Shown one piece after another: positions 18,421 through 27,624 of a DNA stretch of 34,541 nt. The notes beneath the pieces were generated by a model, which was given only the letters and a program-made list of their open reading frames with translations, did not search any database and was not told where the DNA came from. The DNA comes from Chara braunii (Eukaryota; Streptophyta; Charophyceae; Charales; Characeae). Location of the stretch: the NCBI GenBank assembly GCA_003427395.1, contig BFEA01000774.1, positions 541,380-575,920 on the forward strand, given 5' to 3'. The stretch's first letter is position 1, and each line of letters starts with the position of its first letter. A program made the translations under genes and the position numbers.

Positions 18421-20152
18421 CATAAGGAGTGGTTGGCCTGGATTCAGCGGACATGTTACCTGATGTTCTGAACCACAGCCTTACACTTGGTCCTTTTTTT
18501 TTTTTGGGATATGTGCGCAAGCCCAGAATTGTTGAAGAAGCACACACACACAGTGATTGATGATTGATGATGAAATGGAATGGAAAGTGGAAGTATGACA
18601 ATCACACACTCGAGTACGACAGATCACACAATCACACAGTCCTTCGTATATCACAATCGTGTGCATATAGTGCACGAGACAACAATACACAAATACAGTG
18701 AAAAACACAAGCCGGTGGGTATGGCACCCCCACCGGTTTCGACAGTTATCACACTTTCTTCTTCAGGGGAAACCGCCTACCTCTGCCTACACCTTCCCAG
18801 CTTCCACTCTACCCCATCTCTGCAGGGTTTCTCACTATGTGCATCTTCGGAAATGCGTTGAGTGTACCTCACGCTGGACCCGGAAAGACCGAACACTGAA
18901 TCAATGATTGTTTTTATAGGAGCCTGCTTGGTCGTCTGTCAAGGACAGACGAGGCAAACACGCCCACAATGTCCACCTCGATTGCGGTCAAACACAGCAG
19001 AAAGAAACAGAAAAAGAAAAAGATACGCAAAAAAGGCCAAAACCAAAAACCACAGGCCCACTGGGCAAAAACGAAGGCCACTGGGCAAAAACGAAGCAAC
19101 GAAAGAACCTTGCTTGTGCATTTGCGTTAAGTACGCTACGCAAATGATTGGAGAATCATGTATAAATGATATGATTACACGATGCGCATCAAATTATGCA
19201 AACGAACAAACCAAGCGAGAAAAACCTACCTGTCAAGCTATTGCCAAAAAATAGCCAGACAGATTCCTTGAGCGACCTCTGCGGGAGCTGCAGACGCTCG
19301 CTGTCCATATTTGACTGTGTCAGATTAGTTTCTCAGACTTACTACGGTTCTGGTCTAAGGTTGGACCAGGATCGGACCTGCTAGGACTGCAAGGTTGGTG
19401 CGGATAAAGTTGACAAGATTTCTCAGGGGTGGCGCTAACTCTGGGTGATGTGGCGGGTCCTTATGCATCAGTCAAATGAATCCCGGGCAGACTGCCGGGG
19501 TTCAACCTCCTGCTGAGTTGGTGAGAGTCCGACGAAACAGTCTCTTCGGCACAGTCATGCTTTTTTTGAGTGCAGAGAGAATATGACAACACACACACAC
19601 ACACACACACAAATTAAAAAAAAAAAATAATAAAAAAAAAAAATCAGTTTTATTTCTGTCAGTCTTTTTGCTGTTGTCTGTCCTCCGTTTGAAATTTTTG
19701 AAGTATTTTTATGTGTCCAAGTGAGCCCTCATCCTCTCCTGTGCACGCTTATATTTGGGGTCAGGTTGACACCCCACGCACTTGCCCCGTAGCGTAGCAA
19801 ACCAGGCATGAGCAGATGCGATACACGGGTTTGTGCGGGATTGTCAGGGGGGAAGGCGCTGTTTCGAAGGGTGCCTTCGGGGAGGGGCATCTTAAGGTGT
19901 ATAGACGGAAAGGAGCATCGCTCTGGGAAGGCATCATCATGGAAGGGTGGTGAGTCCTTGTAGGGAGCGAGTGCAGAGGAGTGGCGAAGTCTATTCAGGG
20001 TTTGCTCGTGCGTCTTGGCTAGCAGGCGGTTGTCCCGAGTGCTAAGGCTGAGTGCGCAAGACTGAAATTAGGGTTTTGGGGTCAATTGGTGGCCAGTTTG
20101 GTTAAAATGACCCTTGGGTTTTCTTATAAATGAAAATTTAGGCCTCCTTTAA
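18421..20152. other. Intergenic, no gene recognised
   Basis: Small structures only: a hairpin CCGGTGGG/CCCACCGG (18712-18736), a 20-bp tandem duplication with GGCAAAAACGAAG twice (19048-19087), a (CA)n run (19588-19611) and A-rich tracts to 19644. Positions 19645-20140 are mixed sequence with no conserved exon. Confidence 0.45.
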
Positions 20153-20354
20153 ACCACCAGTACATGGCCCAGCTATCGATGCTGAGCCTGGAATGCCGCT
20201 GTGCGCCAAATTTTGCCGAAGCGCCACGGTACCCCTTCATTTTTTTTGAAGGCTGCTGCTTCCATCCTTTGTGGTCCGGTACCACGAAGCCCTAAAGCCA
20301 CGGCGCGGTAACGGGGAAGCGCCACGGCGGATAGCTGGGTCAAGTACTGGTGGT
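20153..20354. mobile_element. MITE of 202 bp with TTAA on both sides
   Basis: The ends ACCACCAGTACATGGCCCAG and the reverse complement of the right end ACCACCAGTACTTGACCCAG match over 25 bp (through CTATC) with two mismatches. TTAA lies immediately outside both ends (20149-20152, 20355-20358). This would be the target duplication of a piggyBac-type transposon, but TTAA is its own reverse complement and could simply be the end of the inverted repeat. Inside, GAAGCGCCACGG occurs twice. No coding potential. Confidence 0.75.
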
Positions 20355-21399
20355 TTAAGCTGTGCTCCCAGAGACCAGGGGGTGTGCCAGAAGAAATATT
20401 TAGGGTGGGCCTTCATGAGGACAAAATACCAAAAAGGAAAGTGAAAAAGAGAAAAAAGAGATGACCTACTTGTTGTTTAGCAAATAAGGACAAGGAAGAA
20501 GGAAGGGAGATTATCAGGAGCGTGGAATATGAGGTCATACTCACACTAGCGCTTCCTAAATGTATCTGACTGCAATGACGGCCAGACCTGCATGAACCTG
20601 GCTCCAATCATGTATGGAGCTCAGAAGAAAAAGTGCTAGTGTAAGCTTTTGTTCCATTTGAAATGGTAAACAAATTAGGGAGGAAGGAATAAAAGGGGAA
20701 ACTATGCGGGAGGCACAAAAACACTTTGAAATTACTCTTCGGGCGAAAAGGAGTTTCAAATTGCACTCCGGGCAAAAACAGTTCTTTTTTTTTTTTTTTT
20801 TTTAATTTGAAAGGCCCTTGTGCAAGGCCTCTATCCCAGTGGTGGCAGGAGAACCACCGGGATTGAGGCTTTGCCTGGTGGGCAGCTCCATCTATTGGTG
20901 GGGAGCATCACCTGCTGGAAACCGGGTTCAGTGTCACTTGAATACATCAAATTCTTGTATATGGAACTCTATGGGACCCTGCCAGCATTGATTGCCCTGG
21001 GTTTCAGGGGATTGACTGTGCAGGGTGTATTTCCTTAAGAGAAACTCTGCCGTCGGTAGCCTGGGAGGAAAGAACAGGTTGCCGTCTTGGACCTGGGGGG
21101 CACCGGGACTCATGGCGGTCTCCCCGCTTCCGATCATCAACAATTGACTGTAGTTGTAAAGCCTGTGCTAGGAAAATACTTAGGAGCAACTGAGGAGCAG
21201 CTGAGAAGATGGACCAGTTCCCCATACATTCCTTCAGGGCCAGCGGATGGGGGGAAAGGGATCAGTGAATTCCTGAGCAGGTCTTAACGGATCCCTGGAG
21301 TCCACCCTTGCCCATTCGTGGAAATGCAGCGAATAATCCCTTTCTAACTCTACCCTTTGCCCCCCTTGCGGGCTGTCCCCTCTTCCCTATGATGCTCCG

Positions 21400-21960
21400 G
21401 TTGATGTTCTTGTTGCAGGGCCTGTTGCTGACTCTGTTAGGTGGCAATACCGCTGGCATCCTCACATTCTTTTCACACTCTTCCATTACCCGGCTGCCGC
21501 ATCCCAGAGTTCCCTCACCCTCTGGACCCCGTGCTTCACCCAACCCCTCCATGGGGGTTCTGAACTAGATCTCAGCTGGCCGAGGGAGTCCGTGATTAGC
21601 CTATTACCAAACAGGGGTTACCTAGAAACTTCCTCCCACCTTCCCAGTACCGAACGGTTGGGGTTGGGAGTATTCTCTATGTTCGTAGGAGACGAAACCA
21701 ATGCTCGTCTGCTAGGTCACCATTCCTGTATTTCCTCGGTAATCTCCAATATCTGTCCTCGAGCCATACCAGAGGGTCAATCTCTGGTGGAGCCTCAAGG
21801 GCTGGGGCCGCGATCTGTGCCAAAGCAAGGGGAAACCACGGGGAGGATGATGCAAAAATGAGATGTTGGAACCAGCGAAAGATGACGCCTGAAACTGCGT
21901 GGAAGGGTTGACAATTTTGATCCCTCCTCCAGCCTTGGGCTGGATTACTGGTTCTCATGC
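21400..21960 (-). pseudogene. LINE A RT C-terminal segment
   Basis: The minus strand encodes DPLVWLEDRYWRLP, matching DPLLWLEDRYWALP of LINE B (27430-27500). A segment like ITDSLGQLRSSSEPPWRGWV follows, equivalent to VTDTRGRVLHSTAAPWKNWV of LINE B. Frames change at least once and stop codons are present. Confidence 0.7.
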
Positions 21961-22341
21961 TACTCGAGTGATGGTATGTGCCACTGTCTCCACTTCATAG
22001 AAAGGGCGTCAACTGCCACTTTAGCACCTTGAGCCCCTTATTATTCATAGGCCATAAGATTGCTTTGTAGTAGTTTGTACCAGAGAGTGGCTAGTACGAC
22101 ATTATTGATGACAAGGGCCCGTCCAAAAATTGATGTGCGCTTGTTGTACCAGCTTGCTACTTCGGCATGTGCCAGTCTCACCAGCCACTCGTCGTTAGTT
22201 ACGTCGTGGTAGCGCCTTGTGCGTGGAAGAATATTTTCTATGGAAGGCTAGTGCACTGCAAGAAATATCACCTTCGGTACCTTCTGAAAAAAGTGGTTAT
22301 AGTCAAAATACAAAATTGTTATTTCAAAGTCGTGCTCTCCC

Positions 22342-23060
22342 TCAGCTAACAGAAATAACTGAAGCCCCTACGATTCTAAGAGGATTGTACCAGAGAAGCC
22401 AGGTAATTCGCGGGTTCTCAGGGGGGCTTTCCCCTTCGTGGTGCAGCCAGCAGCCCACGGTCTTTTGCCCCCAGTTAACGGTCATGTCTAAGATCCTACA
22501 GAAGCGGTTCATGAGGGTCTGGATTTCATCCATGTTTTGTGTCTTCGCCTCCACCATAATGATGAGGTCGTCCGCAAACAAAGCCTGGACTGGCACAACT
22601 TCCTCTGGGACATCGGCGATCCTGATCCGGGTGAAGTCTTTGTTGTGTCTCAGGTTAGTGGATGGTGTCTCCGTTATAACCAGAAAGAGGTAGGGGGCAA
22701 TGGGGTCTCCTTGCCTTACCGACCATTGGAGCTCAAAGAGAGGTGTTACCGATCTGTTAACCTGCACACAACTAGTAGGCATTCTTATGTAGGATTCTCA
22801 CCCATTCCCTGGAGGCCGGTCCAAAGTCCATTTTGTCCATTCATTTATCCAAAAAGTCTCGGTCCAAGTGATTGTAGGTTTTTTCAAAGTTGATGAAAAT
22901 AATGGCAGCGTTTGCCCGGTTCTAATGCGCCAGACTGGCCACTTCGTTTACGAACATAATGTTTTCTTGTGTGTCCCTGCCGACCATGAACCTTCTCTGG
23001 GTTGGGTATATTACATCCTCCAGGACCTCCGCCATACGATTTGGTTTTGGAGAGTATGTT
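22342..23060 (-). pseudogene. LINE A reverse transcriptase core, inactivated
   Basis: Minus-strand segments in order: NRMAEVLEDVIYPTQ, IIFINFEKTYNHLD (motif A), FGPASREWVRILHKNA, WSVRQGDPIAPYLFLV (motif B) and ALFADDLIIMVEA (motif C). Motif C keeps the catalytic FADD near 22570. In motif A the catalytic Asp is Asn (FIN for FID, near 22890). There is a stop shortly after motif A and frames shift between motifs A and B. It cannot be active. Confidence 0.85.
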
Positions 23061-23171
23061 GGTTTCCCCGGGGCCCGAGCCGGGGTGGGGTTTTTAACTC
23101 CGGACCCCTGCAACGGGGACCACCGACCCCTGCACCCCACCATCCACCCCTGCCCCTGCCCCAACCCGGAC

Positions 23172-23980
23172 NNNNNNNNNNNNNNNNNNNNNNNNNNNNN
23201 NNNNNNNNNNNNNNNNNNNNNNNNNNNNNNNNNNNNNNNNNNNNNNNNNNNNNNNNNNNNNNNNNNNNNNNNNNNNNNNNNNNNNNNNNNNNNNNNNNNN
23301 NNNNNNNNNNNNNNNNNNNNNNNNNNNNNNNNNNNNNNNNNNNNNNNNNNNNNNNNNNNNNNNNNNNNNNNNNNNNNNNNNNNNNNNNNNNNNNNNNNNN
23401 NNNNNNNNNNNNNNNNNNNNNNNNNNNNNNNNNNNNNNNNNNNNNNNNNNNNNNNNNNNNNNNNNNNNNNNNNNNNNNNNNNNNNNNNNNNNNNNNNNNN
23501 NNNNNNNNNNNNNNNNNNNNNNNNNNNNNNNNNNNNNNNNNNNNNNNNNNNNNNNNNNNNNNNNNNNNNNNNNNNNNNNNNNNNNNNNNNNNNNNNNNNN
23601 NNNNNNNNNNNNNNNNNNNNNNNNNNNNNNNNNNNNNNNNNNNNNNNNNNNNNNNNNNNNNNNNNNNNNNNNNNNNNNNNNNNNNNNNNNNNNNNNNNNN
23701 NNNNNNNNNNNNNNNNNNNNNNNNNNNNNNNNNNNNNNNNNNNNNNNNNNNNNNNNNNNNNNNNNNNNNNNNNNNNNNNNNNNNNNNNNNNNNNNNNNNN
23801 NNNNNNNNNNNNNNNNNNNNNNNNNNNNNNNNNNNNNNNNNNNNNNNNNNNNNNNNNNNNNNNNNNNNNNNNNNNNNNNNNNNNNNNNNNNNNNNNNNNN
23901 NNNNNNNNNNNNNNNNNNNNNNNNNNNNNNNNNNNNNNNNNNNNNNNNNNNNNNNNNNNNNNNNNNNNNNNNNNNNNNNN
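23172..23980. other. Assembly gap (809 N)
   Basis: Unresolved bases inside the GC-rich insertion. All long open frames across it are artefacts of the gap. Confidence 1.
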
Positions 23981-24206
23981 GGTGTCATTTTCGATGAATG
24001 TTTCACCGGAACTGCCATATCGCACCCCCGCCCCCGCTCCAAACCATGCCCGGCCCTGCACCCCGCTCGGCCCCGGCCCAACGCCCAGGGCCACCCAGGG
24101 CTCACCAGGGGAGGGTGTAGCCCCGGGGCGGGGTTCGAGGTGGGGCCAAAACTGCATTTTTGCAGTTAGGCCCAGGGGTGCAAGCTTCCGCTGCACACCT
24201 CACTGT

Positions 24207-24207
<1 letters not shown>

Positions 24208-24251
<44 letters not shown>
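24208..24251 (-). repeat. T44 homopolymer (poly(A) on the minus strand)
   Basis: An uninterrupted run of 44 T on the plus strand inside the GC-rich insertion. It could be the poly(A) tail of a further minus-strand retroposon. Confidence 0.9.
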
Positions 24252-24316
24252 CCCCTTTTGGGCGGGGGGGGGGGGGCCACCCCCCCGGACCCCCGGGGCC
24301 GGGAATGTGACAACCC

Positions 24317-24702
24317 TGGTAATGAGTCTATAATTCCTGATGTTCATCTTATCCCTTTTTTTTTACAAAGTAAAGACAACACTTATTTCCCCACCACTCC
24401 CCCATTTCATCGTCCGCCCATACCTTCTGGTAGAACTCCCACAGGTCAGAGCTTAGATCCGTCCACATTGTTTCCCATAATTCTTCGGGGAAGCTATCCA
24501 TGCCCTGTGTTTTTTCTTCATTTATCTGGAGAAGCGATGCCCATATTTCGTCCTTTGTCAAGGGTCTCTCGAGACGATCTTGCTATTGTGGGGATAAATG
24601 TCTATTCATGGGGGATAGGAACTCCTCCAGGTTTCTTGTCCATGCCTCCCCTCGCAAGATCGGGATTTGGGATGTATAGAGTTGTTTAAAAAACCTTCTT
24701 GT
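24317..24702 (-). pseudogene. LINE A RT N-terminal segment
   Basis: The minus strand encodes LTKDEIWASLLQINEEKTQG then MDSFPEELWETMW and, after a frame change, MNIRNYRLIT. These match LTREEIWTALMQMEKEKIPG, IDGLPKEFWETMW and MNIRNYRPIT of LINE B. Upstream the frame reads RRFFKQLYTSQI, equivalent to ARDFFKDLFSSHI. It begins exactly at the LINE B target site (24703-24715). Confidence 0.8.
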
Positions 24703-24715
24703 GATTAGTGTGCAA
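24703..24715 (+). repeat. Target-site duplication of LINE B, left copy (13 bp)
   Basis: GATTAGTGTGCAA is identical to 29349-29361 on the other side of LINE B. The last eight bases (GTGTGCAA) also serve as the left target duplication of the hAT-like MITE. Confidence 0.93.
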
Positions 24716-24992
24716 CTAGGCTACCAGAGTGGCCCGGGGTCACTTGCCCGGCCGGGCAAAAAAAAATAAAAACAAAACAATATTTTTAAAATTTATTTTT
24801 TATATTAAATTTGGTGAAGAATTTCGATGTGACCTTGAGGCAAAAGTTCAGTTTATTTTTCCACATAACATAGTTTTTTTTTTCGGACTTTTTGGATTTG
24901 TTTGTCTTTTTTTTTTTTTTTTTGCTGGGACCTTCCCTGGTCCTTGCACGGGCTGGCCACCCGGGACCCGGGCGGCCCGGCTGGTAGCCTAG
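24716..24992. mobile_element. hAT-like MITE, 277 bp, with 8-bp target-site duplication
   Basis: Perfect 12-bp terminal inverted repeats CTAGGCTACCAG / CTGGTAGCCTAG are flanked by perfect 8-bp direct repeats GTGTGCAA (24708-24715 and 24993-25000). Eight-base duplications and short termini of this kind are typical of the hAT superfamily. Subterminal regions are GC-rich with palindromic CCCGG/CCGGG words, and the centre is AT-rich. It encodes no protein and would depend on a transposase elsewhere. It sits exactly at the junction between the LINE B target duplication and the LINE B tail, so it arrived last. Confidence 0.9.
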
Positions 24993-25000
24993 GTGTGCAA

Positions 25001-25073
25001 TTTTTATTTTATTTTATTTTATTTTATTATTTTATTTTATTATTTTTATTTTATTTTTATTTTTATTTTTTTT
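25001..25073 (-). repeat. LINE B 3' tail, (TTTTA)n on the plus strand
   Basis: An imperfect run of TTTTA/TTTTTA units, the A-rich 3' terminus of LINE B. It differs from the pure poly(A) tails of neighbouring tail copies. Confidence 0.9.
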
Positions 25074-25160
25074 AAAGCAACAACCCGAGCGGTTGCTAGG
25101 GGTGCTGATAAGAGCAGACACCACTAGCACCGTCGGGGAGGCTCCATCTATTGGTGGGGA

Positions 25161-25673
25161 GCAGCACCTGCTGGAAATTGGGTCCAGCGTTCCATTGATA
25201 CATCTTGCTGCAAAACAAGTTCTTACATCAGATTGGTGATCAGATAGTTACTCTGCCAACATTGATTGCTCTGGTTACTTCCAGAGGATTGACTGAACAG
25301 GTCATTAAAGGGGGAGAACCTCTTCGCCTGGTGTGAGGCGCCAGAAAACTCCTGATACTCCTAGTTTTCCCACTTCCTTTCACCTCTTCTTCTCCTGATG
25401 CACTCACCTTTTATCCGCTCAGCCTTTCCCCTGCTGCAGCACCTGCTGGAAACCGGGTCCAGCGTCCCATTGATACGTCTTGCGGCAAAACAAGTTCTTA
25501 CATCAGATTGGTGATCAGATAGTTACTCTGCCAGCATTGATTGCTCTGGTTACTTCAAGAGGATTGACTGAACAGGACACCGAAAACTCCTGATACTCCT
25601 AGTTTTCCCTTCCTTTCACCCTCTTCCTCTCCTGCTGCACTCACCTTTTATCCGCTCAGCCTTTCCCCTGCTG
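25161..25673 (-). repeat. Partial tandem duplication in the LINE B 3' UTR
   Basis: Copies at 25161-25435 (275 bp) and 25436-25673 (238 bp) are direct repeats starting GCAGCACCTGCTGGAAA and ending CCTTTCCCCTGCTG. The second lacks about 37 bp around the AAAGGGGGAGAACC segment of the first. They share GTTCTTACATCAGATTGGTG. Confidence 0.92.
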
Positions 25674-25824
25674 GTCACCTTTTGCAGATCATGTAGCTTT
25701 GTTAGGGCCTCCACCTGCTCGACACCATCCTTTCTCTGGGGGGCACCAGAGGGTCGGTGGTTGTCTTGCTGTCGTGCGGCCCCTGCCTTCTCCAACTCTG
25801 AACATCGCCCGACCCCTGTCCTCT

Positions 25825-26810
25825 TTAATGTTCGTACCATGCCTGATCTACAATTGCCAGGGCATTTGGGGGGAAGGGGTCTGGGAAGTCTTGTGGAGGG
25901 CGAAGGGGCACTGTCGGGTCTAAATCCGTCCAGTTGTTGAAGACTAACTTGTAATCCCTGTGTAGTGTTCCCCTTCTCCCTTCGACTGTTTGTGGCTCGT
26001 TTCCTTTGTTTTTTCCTTCCCATTGTATTGATGCTATCCATCCTCCTTGTTCACTCCCCAACCATTCTCTGCTGTAGGAATCAATTTTCTTTTGGATTTC
26101 TGAAGTGTCGTTGAGGAGTGCCAATTTCTTTTCCGTCTCCTGCCATCTTGCTCGCAGTTCTGTTTGTATATGTGACTTGATTTGTTCTGTTGCTTCCGGT
26201 CCTTCCACTTTTGCTCTGTCAATGGCCAGTGCACATCTTTTCCACCATAGCATCCATAGAATAGCTCGTCTGCCCAGTTGGAACATGTTAGACCTGAATT
26301 CACTTGACTGGCCGTGGGGCCAATATCCTGTGAGTATCGCCCTCCATTCCCAGGGCCAGTCCTCTTCACCTACTGTTTTCCTCCATATCCGGTCCCACCA
26401 TCTCCACATGAGGACTGCACCTGGGCATTGCAGAAATATGTGTTCAATGGTTTCTGGTATTTTCCTGTTGGGAAAGTTTTGCATACAGCTGGGGCACCAC
26501 GGTGATGCTAGCCCCTTCTGTTCAGCCGGGTGTGATCTATCAGCCAGTTTTGGGTGGGAAGGCATCTGTGCGCAATCTGCCATTGTAGGGATGTGATCTT
26601 CGCCGGTTTCTTCTTTGTCTCCTGAAACCATTTATTGGTTTCAGCAGGTCTGTTGGTACGTTGAGGTGCTTTGCCCATCTGTCGTTGATGCTGTCCACCA
26701 ATTTTTTTTTTGGACGGAGCATCCGATAGGCTGATTTGGCAGAAAGTCTGTGCAGGAAGAGGGTTATTTTTTACCCCTTCGGAGGGGATCTCGAGGGGGT
26801 CCAACTCCAA
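25825..26810 (-). pseudogene. LINE B C-terminal region with RT-associated zinc finger
   Basis: The minus strand encodes LASPWCPSCMQNFPNRKIPE and TIEHIFLQCPGAVLMWRWW. The C-x2-C...H-x4-C pattern and the Trp-rich downstream are typical of the zf-RVT domain that follows RT in plant LINEs. Upstream, segments such as KSAYRMLRPKKK fall in a different frame from the zinc segment, so at least two frameshifts separate it from the RT frame. The frame ends with a natural-looking stop after VDQAWYEH. Confidence 0.85.
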
Positions 26811-27624
26811 TTTTGCGGGTCAAAGGGTAGCATGGCAATCGAGGTTTCCGGTCGATACATCAGTGTGTCTTGTCCGTCTTCTATCACCCTGATTCTGAAA
26901 ATCTGGTTTCTTTCCAACCACTGGAACGGGTCACAGCTGCCCTCCAACCGGCTTCCCCCTCTTACTACATAAAGTTCGATAAGTGCGTCCACCTGACGGA
27001 GTTCGTGAATCCGGCCAACCCACCCCTTCCTCTCAGCTATTGCAACCCAGTCCCCCTCCTGCAGATTAGGTCCCTTCTTGAGGATGCGATACCAGTCTAG
27101 CGGTACAGCGAAGATTAGGTCCTCCAGACGGTCCTCCCTTGCTCGGGCGTATTTGAGCTGATCTTTTAGTTGGTTCACTGTTTTCCAACCCCGCTCTTGT
27201 TCGTCCCACAGATCCCCGACCTTAGTGATCCCCTTTTTCACCCAGTTTTTCCAGGGCGCTGCTGTGCTGTGTAGAACCCGGCCCCTTGTGTCAGTGACCC
27301 ATTGGTTGCCGGACAAGGGTTGCCTATATACTTCTTCTCATCTGTCCGAGGCCCGTTTGTCTGGCAAGGGTAGTCTCCTCCAGTTTCTGATGAGACCCGA
27401 CCAGAATGTGTCTTGGGTTCTACTAGTTCCGCCTTCGGGTTGTGGAAGAGCCCAATATCTGTCCTCTAACCATAACAAGGGGTCGACGTAAGCGGGTGCT
27501 TGCGGGGCTAAGAATCTGATTTGATCTAGTGCGAGCACGCTCCATGGAGAGTATGATTCCATTATGAGTTTTTGGATCCATTTTAGGCCGAGTGCTGCTA
27601 TCTGCGTGGCAGGGTCGATGATGC
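26771..27624 (-). pseudogene. LINE B region between RT and zinc finger, frameshifted
   Basis: Minus-strand frames encode LALDQIRFLAPQ, DPLLWLEDRYWALP (27562-27338) and then, in another frame, NQWVTDTRGRVLHSTAAPWK and a long hydrophilic stretch to 26771. A one-base change at about 27627 takes the RT frame into this one. A second frame change lies near 27330. The order matches LINE A at 21960-21400. Confidence 0.8.

Larger units (their letters stand above)
23070..24315. mobile_element. GC-rich insertion in LINE A, containing the assembly gap
   Basis: The LINE A RT frame stops matching after NIRNYRLIT (24317) and resumes near 23060. The intervening DNA is C/G-rich, repetitive (CCCCGGGG, GGGGCCGGG) and carries a 44-base T run (24208-24251) followed by a G12-like run. 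The right border reads CCGGGAATGTGACAACCCTG, which read outward-in (CAGGGTTGTCACATTCCCGG) resembles a hAT-type terminus. No matching left end or target duplication is visible. About 20 bp of LINE sequence also seems missing at the site. Type uncertain. Confidence 0.5.
20785..24702 (-). mobile_element. LINE A, 3' part (broken non-LTR retrotransposon)
   Basis: This is the downstream half of LINE A; the upstream half lies at 29362 to about 32050 beyond the LINE B insertion. On the minus strand it runs from the RT N-terminal region (24702-24317) through an inserted GC-rich block (about 24315-23070), RT core (23060-22342) and RT thumb/connection (21960-21400). It ends in a 3' tail (21015-20804) with a 19-base poly(A) (plus-strand T at 20785-20803). 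Compared with LINE B it lacks about 1 kb between 21.4 and 21.0 kb, including the zinc-finger segment. Frameshifts and stops are frequent. Confidence 0.8.

Noticed and set aside
18212-18601. Long minus-strand frames of Ser/Leu and Thr/His repeats
   Set aside because: Direct translation of the GT/GA microsatellite.
20785-21015. Independent SINE at the end of LINE A
   Set aside because: Collinear RT and C-terminal fragments lie just upstream on the minus strand, so this is the 3' tail of LINE A itself.
22868-24689. Open frames of 364-576 codons across the gap
   Set aside because: They exist only because N bases contain no stops. The real content is LINE A fragments and a GC-rich insertion.
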